From NCBI RefSeq assembly GCF_001050195.2, contig NZ_DF967965.1:2875411-2939410 (forward strand): DNA of 64,000 bases, in the 5' to 3' direction. Below the pieces are notes generated by a model. That model saw only the letters and a program-made list of their open reading frames with translations, did not search any database and was not told the origin of the DNA. A program made the translations under genes and the position numbers. Positions 1 through 7,215 of the stretch are shown here, piece by piece; the first letter of the stretch is position 1, and every line of letters begins with the position of its first letter. The stretch is from Anaerolinea thermolimosa (GTDB lineage: Bacteria; Chloroflexota; Anaerolineae; Anaerolineales; Anaerolineaceae).

Positions 1-95
1 GAGGAGCCTCCTGCCGATAGGTTGTTGTGAACTATAAGTATCGGTTGTGAGGCTCTTTATACATTCATATGTCCTAACTCATGTCTCAATCTCAG
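1..95 (-). mobile_element. Edge of an IS4-family element, inverted copy (partial)
   Basis: Positions 1-85 are the exact reverse complement of 2129-2213, the leader of the complete IS at 2118-3361. The element's end (terminal inverted repeat) lies at about 71-95, with four differences from the other copy in the outer part of the repeat. The window begins just before the expected transposase start codon, so the transposase itself lies outside on the left, reading leftwards. Orientation is opposite to the complete copy, so the two bracket 96-2117. Confidence 0.85.
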
Positions 96-194
96 TCGGA
101 AGAACTTGCAGAGTTGGGCTGGTGTATGTTATTCTAATTCAACTGTGGGCAGGGCCAGCCGCCCTCCCTATTTTCGAGAGAGGGATAGCCAAAC

Positions 195-1778
195 TTGGTC
201 AAGAAAGATACGGCGCTGATTGGACTGTTTGTTTTGGTGATCCTTTTTGGGTTGATGGGTGATTTGGGGAAGATCATGACTTCCCTCAATCGCAACGAAC
301 ACATGTATATTACCGCCGGCGTGCTGGTGTCTCAAGACAAAGTACTGTACAGAGATTTTGCCTTTCTCCAGATGCCTTACTTGCCGCTGCTGTATGCCGG
401 GCTGTTTAAGGTTTTTGGATTGGAGTCGTATTATTTGTTGACGGGTAAAATCGTCAGCTTTCTGGCCCTGATTGCCGCTGGGGCGGCCGTATTTTTCCTT
501 TCCAAACGGGTTTTATCCAGCCGATTGCTGGCTTTCGGGTTGGCTGCCTTGTTTGTGATGAACTTGACGATTGTTATTCCTTCTCGGGAAGTCTCGAATT
601 ACATTACCCCGCTGGCGTTGTCTCTTTGGGCGGTTTATTTCTTTCATCTCTCGCTTACTTCTTCGAGGTACGCCCGTTTGCTGACCGGGTTCAGCGGATT
701 TTTGGTGGCCCTGGCAGTTGGCAGCCGGTTGACCTATCTACCCATCGTTTTGCCGTTTGCGATTGTGCTGGGGTTGTACTCCTTGGGTCAAAAAGACGGC
801 CGGCTATCTGTTTTGGTTGCAAGGTTGGCATCCTTCACAGCGGGTCTTCTGATCGGATGGTTGCCTGTGATTGGCTTCTTGTTTTCCGACCCGACTTCGT
901 TTATGTTCAACAATCTGGGGTATCACCGCCTCAATACCCAATGGCGGTTTCTGACCGGTTACACCGATGCCATGTCCCTATCGTCCAAGATCTTCTTTGG
1001 GGTTGAAATCTTCCTCAGACCAGAAAACTTAATGCTTCTTATTGCCATTGTGCTTGGTGGGGTTTTCACGATTCGTGAAGCATGGTTGAGCAAGCAAGTA
1101 CCGTATGGTCTTGTGTTGGGGTCTCTTTTGCTGATCACCAGCCTCGTAATGGCGGTATCCCCTACCCCTTCTTTCGTTCAATACTACGCCCAGCCGGTTG
1201 GTTTGTTATATCCTCTGTTGGTTTTTTCGTGGTCGGCGAGAGCAGATTATCTGAATTCGTTTCGTCGCATAACACTGTTTATAATGGTCATGATCGTTTT
1301 GATGCTTAATGGATCGTCTCAGCTAGAGTCGATCCTGCAATTGAGCCAGCGGGAACAGTGGAGTGGATTGTTGGTGCGTGATCTGTCTATCGAGATTCGC
1401 AATCATCTTTCAACCCACACGGGCTGCTCTGCTGGAAAAGTGGCTACTTTGTCTCCGTTGTTTGCTTTAGAAACCGGTCTTTCAATCTATGAAGAACTGG
1501 CTACTGGGCCGTTCCTCTATCGGGTCGGGGATTTACTCACCCCGGCCGAGCGGTCGTATTTTATCGGTACTTCACCAAAAACTCTTTCTGGTCTTTTTGA
1601 CAATGACCCTCCGCTTGCCATCCTGACCGGTTTTGAGGCAGAGCTGGAGGATCCCTTTGTCAGATATGCTGAAGAAAATGATTACAGGCGTGTTGAGCTG
1701 TCGAAAAATAGGGGGGCTTTGTTTATCTGTCCATCTTGTGCCTGCACGTCCTCATCAAAATCCATGCACCGGCCCTGA
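195..1778 (+). CDS. Multi-span membrane protein, GT-C (family 39-like) glycosyltransferase
   Basis: A 527-residue hydrophobic protein with about ten or more predicted membrane segments. The early extracytoplasmic loop after the first helix contains NEHMYITAG followed by a YRDF and P-rich stretch, the layout of GT-C glycosyltransferases (PMT/ArnT type) that use polyprenyl-phosphate sugars, where an acidic residue in the first loop is catalytic. The sugar and acceptor cannot be told. Start is a TTG preceded by a GAGAGGGA-type ribosome-binding site about nine bases upstream; no better ATG exists. The gene sits between two inverted IS copies and is visibly AT-richer than the sequence beyond 4 kb, so it looks acquired. 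The C-terminal tail contains a Cys cluster (CPSCAC). Family level is an inference from topology and motif placement, not a database match. Confidence 0.7.
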   Translation: MVKKDTALIGLFVLVILFGLMGDLGKIMTSLNRNEHMYITAGVLVSQDKVLYRDFAFLQMPYLPLLYAGLFKVFGLESYYLLTGKIVSFLALIAAGAAVFFLSKRVLSSRLLAFGLAALFVMNLTIVIPSREVSNYITPLALSLWAVYFFHLSLTSSRYARLLTGFSGFLVALAVGSRLTYLPIVLPFAIVLGLYSLGQKDGRLSVLVARLASFTAGLLIGWLPVIGFLFSDPTSFMFNNLGYHRLNTQWRFLTGYTDAMSLSSKIFFGVEIFLRPENLMLLIAIVLGGVFTIREAWLSKQVPYGLVLGSLLLITSLVMAVSPTPSFVQYYAQPVGLLYPLLVFSWSARADYLNSFRRITLFIMVMIVLMLNGSSQLESILQLSQREQWSGLLVRDLSIEIRNHLSTHTGCSAGKVATLSPLFALETGLSIYEELATGPFLYRVGDLLTPAERSYFIGTSPKTLSGLFDNDPPLAILTGFEAELEDPFVRYAEENDYRRVELSKNRGALFICPSCACTSSSKSMHRP

Positions 1779-2117
1779 CGGTCTGTTAGGGTATGGTTTT
1801 TATCCTCATAGTCCATCGCTTATCCGAAGATGGGTAAAGCAGTTTGTGGCGGGATTAGTATTGTTGTCTCTTCAGCCTAAACCGGTGGGGAAACATGCAG
1901 TTTGAGGGTGCTAAATGATCAAATGACAGTCCAGGAATTTTTGTACTTTGAATTTCTCTTCCTGTTATTGAATACAAAAACTAAACCAAAAAATCAGGAT
2001 TTGCTATCTTTTGGAGAGTGTTGATAAAGTCATATTTGGCATACTCCTATCTGAAAAAATAATTATTTGACACCATATCTGGGGGAGTAGTTTGGTTTTT
2101 CAATTATCTCCCCTTGA
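1779..2117. other. AT-rich intergenic stretch, no gene seen
   Basis: About 340 bases between the glycosyltransferase and the IS end. It is strongly AT-rich with several stops in all frames. I see no convincing ORF, RNA gene or hairpin terminator in it. It forms the right part of the cargo between the two inverted IS copies. Confidence 0.5.
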
Positions 2118-2143
2118 CCTGAAGTTCGGACATGAGTTAGGAC
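2118..2143 (+). repeat. IS left terminal inverted repeat
   Basis: Begins CCTGAAGTTCGGACATGAGT. It pairs with 3336-3361 in reverse complement with three mismatches, and with the element end at 71-95. Confidence 0.85.
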
Positions 2144-2213
2144 ATATGAATGTATAAAGAGCCTCACAACCGATACTTATAGTTCACAACAACCTATCGG
2201 CAGGAGGCTCCTC

Positions 2214-3353
2214 ATGGATAAGTATATCCCGATGCGGTCTTTCATGCAGCACTTTTTTGAGGATGAAACCACTGCTGCCAAAGCGGCAGAAATTGGGCAA
2301 GCCATGCTGGTGGCCCGCTCCTTGCGGCTGAGCGAGATTGCGGCCAAAATGCGCGGCGGCAGCGCCGCCAGTTACAAACGCATCCAGCGCTTTCTGCGAG
2401 AGGTTGACCCGCGCGCCATGCTATGGCGTCTGTTTTGTGAACAAGCCGAGTATGTGATTGGCGACCCGACCGAGATTGAGCGTCCGCAAGCGTGGAAGAC
2501 GGCGTATGTTGGCACGCTCAAAGACGGGAAGACCCGCGGCTTCTGGATGTTGCTGCTGGCTACACCGTATCGCGGCCGGGCCATCCCCTGCGGCTTGCTG
2601 ACTTACTCGTCCAGGACGATTGCAGCAGGTCTGTCGTCACGCAATACGAACCATGTCCGTGCCTTCGCTGAACTGAAAGACCTCTTGGGGGAGCGTCCGT
2701 TGGTGTTGGATCGCGAATTCAGTTACCTCGAGTTGTTGCTCAATCTGGTCGAAGAGGGAGTGAACTTTGTCATTCGGCTGAACCAGGGCAGCCACACGCC
2801 CAAGTTCTGGGATGCCGAGGGCAAGGAAGTGGTCTTATCGCTCTCCCCCGGCGAAAAGGTCATCCACCCCGCAGTCTGGTACAAGGGCAAGGTGTGCCTC
2901 AGCCTGATCGGCGTGTGGAAGAAAGGCTTGGCTGAACCGCTGTGGGTGATGACCAACCTCGAACCTGAGCGGGCGTGGCAAATGTATCTCTCGCGGATGA
3001 AAATTGAGGAAACCTTCCGCGATTTGAAGGGACTGCTGGGAATGACCCGGCTGATGAATAAGCGACAGGAAAACATGGAAAAGATGGTAGCGATGCTGCT
3101 GTTGATTTATGCCATCGCTCTCTTACTCGGGGAAAATCTGCGAGACCGCCTGTATGGGGAGATATTCCAGCCGCAGGAGAGCGTTGACGTCCTTCCGCAC
3201 AAGACGGGTAAGAAATGGCGGCGCTATTCGGGTCTGTTTATCTTACTCAAACAGAAATGGTGGCTTCCAGCCCGTCAGTGGCAGTCCATTGTCAAGGAGG
3301 CTTTGGCGTCGTTTGCTGCTATCGTTCGCCCCACTGTCCTAACTTATGTCTGA
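2214..3353 (+). CDS. IS4-family DDE transposase
   Basis: A 379-residue transposase. The RNase H-like DDE triad is readable: D84 in a DPTEI motif, D166 in VLDREF, and E265 in the IS4 family YREK signature (Y258, R261, E265, K272; YLSRMKIEETFRDLK). The N-terminal 80 residues (MRGGSAASYKRIQRF) look like the helical DNA-binding region that recognises the inverted repeats. Length agrees with the usual 370-450 residues. The start follows a strong GGCAGGAGG ribosome-binding site and the stop lies just inside the right inverted repeat. The gene is intact and could be active, and could mobilise the partner copy at the left edge and the cargo between them. Exact subgroup within IS4/IS701-like elements is uncertain. 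Confidence 0.92.
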   Translation: MDKYIPMRSFMQHFFEDETTAAKAAEIGQAMLVARSLRLSEIAAKMRGGSAASYKRIQRFLREVDPRAMLWRLFCEQAEYVIGDPTEIERPQAWKTAYVGTLKDGKTRGFWMLLLATPYRGRAIPCGLLTYSSRTIAAGLSSRNTNHVRAFAELKDLLGERPLVLDREFSYLELLLNLVEEGVNFVIRLNQGSHTPKFWDAEGKEVVLSLSPGEKVIHPAVWYKGKVCLSLIGVWKKGLAEPLWVMTNLEPERAWQMYLSRMKIEETFRDLKGLLGMTRLMNKRQENMEKMVAMLLLIYAIALLLGENLRDRLYGEIFQPQESVDVLPHKTGKKWRRYSGLFILLKQKWWLPARQWQSIVKEALASFAAIVRPTVLTYV

Positions 3354-3361
3354 ATTTCAGG
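3336..3361 (-). repeat. IS right terminal inverted repeat
   Basis: Reverse complement reads CCTGAAATTCAGACATAAGT and so on, matching the left repeat at 23 of 26 positions. It overlaps the last codons of the transposase. Confidence 0.85.
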
Positions 3362-3386
3362 TTTTACTGACGAATTCTGGGCTTTC

Positions 3387-3788
3387 TTAAAGTCGAGTAA
3401 TAAGGGCTAAGGCTTCAGCAGGATGAACAGCAAAGTAGCGCCTGGCGCGGGGAAGGGAACGAAACTTCAGTTTGCCCAGGAGAATGCCTGGCACCAGATT
3501 GTTGATACAAGCCATTGCCTGCCCCATTCTTCCTTTGGTCATCCGCGTACGGTCTTAACATCTCGAAGATAATGCGCGGCATGTTTCTCCTTTTCAATTT
3601 CAGCCATTCCACCAGCATCTCCGTGCGATGCTCGGCTCATTCGGCAATCCACCGGGATGATCTTCTCCGCAAATCTTCGCCAGTACGATCAGCAGCACCA
3701 GTGCCTGCGGATACTGTACCTCCTCGGGCTTCCTGGTGTCCTGCAGGCCTTGAAAATGCGCATACAACCTCCCTGCATCAAACACCAT
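3387..3788 (-). pseudogene. Decayed ISAs1-type transposase remnant
   Basis: Reading leftwards from 3788, one frame gives an N-terminal ISAs1-like segment (YAHFQGLQDTRKPEEVQYP, then LAKICGED) ending near 3600. A second frame then gives part of a WLKLKRRNMPR segment. A third gives the family's C-terminus (MGQAMACINNLVPGILL, RARRYFAVHPAEALAL) ending at a TAA at 3387. The middle of the protein, including the catalytic core, is gone and frames shift at least twice. So this is a dead relic with an internal deletion, next to the live IS4-type element. Together with the live IS it marks this as an insertion hot spot. Family assignment rests on recognisable N- and C-terminal motifs only. Confidence 0.65.
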
Positions 3789-4012
3789 CCCGGCTTCTGT
3801 GGTATGGTTTTTGTTTGATCAACTCAAAGCATAACCGAAGAAGGTCTCCTTTGTTACCTGTATGCCTGCTTTAAGAAAGCCCTGCTGACGAATTTGCAAG
3901 GATTTTTCAACCTCTTTACACCCGTTGGGCCTTTTCCTCCGGGAGCATGGCTTAAAAGTGACTTGCTTTTTTGGGGACAGGATGCCAAACTATACCTGGA
4001 GGTTGAAATTTT
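3789..4012. other. Intergenic leader of the glycoside hydrolase gene
   Basis: No gene seen. The last part carries the ribosome-binding site CTGGAGGT (3996-4003) for the gene at 4013. A T-rich run (ttgctttttt) near 3962 may belong to promoter sequence but no clean -35/-10 pair is evident. Confidence 0.4.
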
Positions 4013-6010
4013 ATGATGGAACATCCCTTCTTCCCTACCCGCTTTAGCGGCTCGCTGGTGCTCATGGAGCGCGAGCCGACCATTCCCCACGCCGTCTGGT
4101 TCGAAGCCCCTGAAGTCAACGATGGCCTGCTCTACACTTTCCCTACCGGAACACTGACCGGCTTCTCTTACCTGACCAGCGATCTCCTTCTGGACGGAGA
4201 TGAACTGGTGGTATTTATGCTCACTCTTCAGGAAGGCGAAAACGGCCCGGTGTTTCGCTTTTCCTTCGGCCTGCTCAACCAGTGCCAGGCACGGATGCGC
4301 CTCCCCCTGGAAGCCGTCCATCAGAATCGCTGGATGTACCCGCGCGAAGGCGCCTGGCTTAAACCGCTCTGCTGGGGCGATCGCGTGGATCTGGCGCGGG
4401 TGGATCGTATGGGCTTTCACGTGTACCGTAAAACGTCGCGTCCGGCTCGCTTCTGCCTCTCCCCGATCACTGCAGTTACCGAAGAACCTCCGCGCCTTGA
4501 ACAGCCCATCCTGCCGAAAGGCGCGCTCCTCGATGAACTCGGTCAGAATACTCTGCGCGAGTGGCCGACGAAGTCACGCAGCGCCGACGAAGTCACAGCG
4601 CGCTTGCTGGCTCAACTTGAAGTCGCTCCCCACCAGCACCTGCCAGACGGGTATTCACACTGGGGAGGATGGGAGGCCATTCGCTGGGAAGCCACTGGTT
4701 ACTTCAGGGTGCACCACGACGGTCAACGCTGGTGGCTGGTTGATCCGGATGGTCACCCCTTCTGGTCTGCCGGCATCGATTGTGTGCGCGTGGATACCGA
4801 AGCTAACATCAGCGGCCTTCAAAACGCACTCAGCTGGATGCCCGACCCTCAGGGAGAGTATGCTCCCATCTACTCCACCCACAATGGCGCCCTTCAGATT
4901 AACTATCTGGCGGCGAACTTCATCCGCGCCTTCGGGCCATCCTCATGGAAAGAAGCCTGGGCAAAAATCGCTCTGGCCGAATTACACCGCATCGGGTTCA
5001 ACACCGTTGGAAACTGGTCAGACTGGCCCATTGCCAGCCAGGGGCAAACCCCCTACGTGCGCCCGCTGGCTCCTCTTTACGAGACTCTGCCCTGCGTCTT
5101 CCGTGATTTTCCAGACGTTTTCCACCCCGACTTTGAAGCCGTCGCCGAGCGTTACGCCGCCCAACTCCACGAAACCAGAGACGACCCGGCCTTCATCGGA
5201 TATTTCATGATGAATGAACCCACATGGGGTTTTGCCAGTCAATCGCCTGCAGAGGGTATGCTTTTCAATACCCCGTCCTGCCATGCCCGCCGTGCCCTGG
5301 CCGACTTTCTACGTCAGCGCTACGGGAGTGATGCAGCCCTGGCATCTGCCTGGAAATTGCCTGTTTCTTTCACCGCCCTCGCCGAAGGAAGCTGGGAAAT
5401 GCCCCTCACTCCTGAAGCCCGCGAAGACCTCTCCAGTTTCAGCTCCCTGATGGTCGACCGATTCTTTGGTGGCCTCAGTGCCGCCTGCCGCCGCGTAGAC
5501 CCCAACCACCTCAACCTGGGAATACGCTATTACACCGTACCGCCCGCCTGGGCAGTGAAGGGAATGCGGCATTTCGATGTGTTCAGCATGAACTGCTATA
5601 AAGAGCGCCTGCCCGCGCAGGAAATGGAAGCCATCAGCAGGGCATTGAACCTGCCCATTCTCATCGGAGAATGGCATTTCGGCGCCCTGGATGCCGGCCT
5701 GCCCGCCAGTGGCATCGGGCATGTGCCCAATCAGGCGGCCCGCGGCCAGGCGTATCGGGTATACCTTGAAGACGCCGCCGCCAAACCCTGGTGCGTGGGG
5801 GTGCATTATTTTATCCTCTACGATCAATCAGCCCTCGGTCGCTTCGATGGAGAGAATTACAATATTGGCTTCCTGGATGTGTGTAACCGCCCCTACGAAC
5901 CTCTCTGCCAGGCGGCACGCACCAGTCACGAACGTCTCTACCCGGTCGCCATGGGTGAAATTCCTCCCTATGATGAGCCGCCCGAGTATCTGCCGCTTCT
6001 CTTCCTTTAA
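4013..6010 (+). CDS. Clan GH-A glycoside hydrolase, agarase/GH50-like
   Basis: A 665-residue protein without an obvious signal peptide. Residues 1-200 look like a beta-sandwich. From about 225 a TIM barrel begins with GYFRVHHDGQRWWLVDPDGH, the opening seen in beta-agarase-like (GH50 and relatives) enzymes. The clan GH-A pair is visible: acid/base E402 in MMNEPTWGF at the end of strand 4, and nucleophile E553 in ILIGEWHFG at strand 7. It should therefore be a retaining glycosidase; the substrate is unknown and agar activity should not be assumed. ATG is followed by a second ATG at 4016; the upstream CTGGAGGT serves the first. It stands alone, followed by an export operon after a 128-bp gap. 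A GH42 enzyme lies at 21015, suggesting galactoside or plant-polymer use. Confidence 0.75.
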   Translation: MMEHPFFPTRFSGSLVLMEREPTIPHAVWFEAPEVNDGLLYTFPTGTLTGFSYLTSDLLLDGDELVVFMLTLQEGENGPVFRFSFGLLNQCQARMRLPLEAVHQNRWMYPREGAWLKPLCWGDRVDLARVDRMGFHVYRKTSRPARFCLSPITAVTEEPPRLEQPILPKGALLDELGQNTLREWPTKSRSADEVTARLLAQLEVAPHQHLPDGYSHWGGWEAIRWEATGYFRVHHDGQRWWLVDPDGHPFWSAGIDCVRVDTEANISGLQNALSWMPDPQGEYAPIYSTHNGALQINYLAANFIRAFGPSSWKEAWAKIALAELHRIGFNTVGNWSDWPIASQGQTPYVRPLAPLYETLPCVFRDFPDVFHPDFEAVAERYAAQLHETRDDPAFIGYFMMNEPTWGFASQSPAEGMLFNTPSCHARRALADFLRQRYGSDAALASAWKLPVSFTALAEGSWEMPLTPEAREDLSSFSSLMVDRFFGGLSAACRRVDPNHLNLGIRYYTVPPAWAVKGMRHFDVFSMNCYKERLPAQEMEAISRALNLPILIGEWHFGALDAGLPASGIGHVPNQAARGQAYRVYLEDAAAKPWCVGVHYFILYDQSALGRFDGENYNIGFLDVCNRPYEPLCQAARTSHERLYPVAMGEIPPYDEPPEYLPLLFL

Positions 6011-6138
6011 GCGGACTTGACCGGTTTTTGTCCCCGTTGAGTCCGACGAGCGGCATTATAATTATTAACGTTCTGCCCCGCGCGATTTCGTTCCCGCTGG
6101 ATGAGATCGCGCCACTCGTATATCGTCCCGGAGATAAA

Positions 6139-7206
6139 ATGTTTGCTCGCATGGTTTCTGCACACCGATTCATCGTCGCCCGGCGGTTGATCTTCCTGCT
6201 GGTGCTGGCCGCTTTTGCTCTCAGCGCCTGCGCGGCCCAGCCCGCCCAGGAAGAACCAACCCCCACCCCTCTTCCCACGCCCGTCATCCCTACCAAGCCC
6301 ACCTATCAGGTACAGACCGGCGAAGTCGTCCGCAAACTTGAATTTACCGGCCGGATTGTGCCAGTCATTCAGCAGGAGCTTTACTTTAAAGCCAGCGGCC
6401 GTGTGGATAATGTTTATGTCAAGAAGGGTGACCGGGTAACCCAAGGCCAGCTGCTGGCCGACCTGGAAAGCGGCACCAGCGCCCTTGACCTGCGCCGTGC
6501 AGAAATCTACCTGGAAATGGCCAAGCTCAACCAGCAACTGGCCGAAATGCAAACCCCCCGCTACCTCAAAGAATACGATATTTTAATGGCCAAACAAAAG
6601 TACGAGGTCGAGCTGGCACAAATCGCCCTGGACGAAATTAAAGCCAGGGTTGAATCCACCCAGATCACAGCCCCCTTTGATGGCACCGTGCTTTCCGTAT
6701 TTCTGAGTGAAGACACCTCTGTCGAAGCCTACAAGCCGGTCATTGTCGTTGCCGATCTGGCTGAGCTGGAGATCAGTTCCGAATTAAGCGACAAAGACCT
6801 GCAGCTTCTCACCGAGGGAATGGCCGTCGAAACCTGGCCGGTCAATGCTCCAGGGCAGGTAATGAAAGGCACTATTCGCAAGCTCCCCTACCCCTACGGC
6901 AAAGCCACCGAAGCCAAAGCCACCGACAGGGAAGATAAAACCACACGTATCAGCATAGAGGGTAATCTTGAAGAGAAAGGGCTCTCACTGGGCGATTTAC
7001 TGCGTGTGGTAGTGGTGCTTGAGAAGAAAGAAAACGCCCTCTGGCTGCCGCCTCAGGCCATCCGAAACTTCGAAGGACGGCGCTTTGTGGTGGTCAAAGA
7101 TGGCGAAGGGCAGCGCCGGGTGGATGTGAAAGTTGGAATTCAGGGCGACGATCGCGTGGAGATCGTCGAAGGGTTGACTGAAGGTCAGGTTGTGGTTGCC
7201 CCGTAG
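6139..7206 (+). CDS. HlyD/MacA-type periplasmic adaptor lipoprotein
   Basis: A 355-residue membrane fusion protein. It has an N-terminal signal with lipobox (LSAC), a Pro/Thr-rich linker, then a biotinyl-lipoyl-like half motif (GRVDNVYVKKGDRVTQGQLL), an alpha-helical hairpin (about 110-165) and the second lipoyl half (ESTQITAPFDGTVLSV), followed by beta-barrel and membrane-proximal domains. I place the start at the ATG at 6139 with GGAG just upstream rather than at an earlier in-frame ATG (6028), because the lipobox then falls at a normal distance. It is the first gene of a four-gene operon with an FtsX-like permease and two ATPases. Together they resemble a MacAB or LolCDE-like mechanotransmission exporter. 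In an organism with a single membrane the adaptor would be anchored to the cytoplasmic membrane. Confidence 0.88.
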   Translation: MFARMVSAHRFIVARRLIFLLVLAAFALSACAAQPAQEEPTPTPLPTPVIPTKPTYQVQTGEVVRKLEFTGRIVPVIQQELYFKASGRVDNVYVKKGDRVTQGQLLADLESGTSALDLRRAEIYLEMAKLNQQLAEMQTPRYLKEYDILMAKQKYEVELAQIALDEIKARVESTQITAPFDGTVLSVFLSEDTSVEAYKPVIVVADLAELEISSELSDKDLQLLTEGMAVETWPVNAPGQVMKGTIRKLPYPYGKATEAKATDREDKTTRISIEGNLEEKGLSLGDLLRVVVVLEKKENALWLPPQAIRNFEGRRFVVVKDGEGQRRVDVKVGIQGDDRVEIVEGLTEGQVVVAP

Positions 7207-7215
7207 GCCAAACAC

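Larger units (their letters stand above)
2118..3361 (+). mobile_element. Complete IS4-family insertion sequence, 1244 bp
   Basis: Bounded by 26-bp imperfect terminal inverted repeats (2118-2143 and 3336-3361, three mismatches) and carrying one full transposase. A second copy, inverted and truncated by the window edge, lies at 1-95. The flanks (TTGA on the left, TTTT on the right) show no convincing target-site duplication. That is expected if this end recombined with another copy or if the unit moved as a composite element. Confidence 0.85.

Noticed and set aside
2106-3373. Target-site duplication around the IS
   Set aside because: No matching short repeat on both sides (TTGA left, TTTT right).
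6028-6138. Upstream start for the adaptor lipoprotein
   Set aside because: Would put about 50 residues before the signal peptide; GGAG precedes the ATG at 6139.
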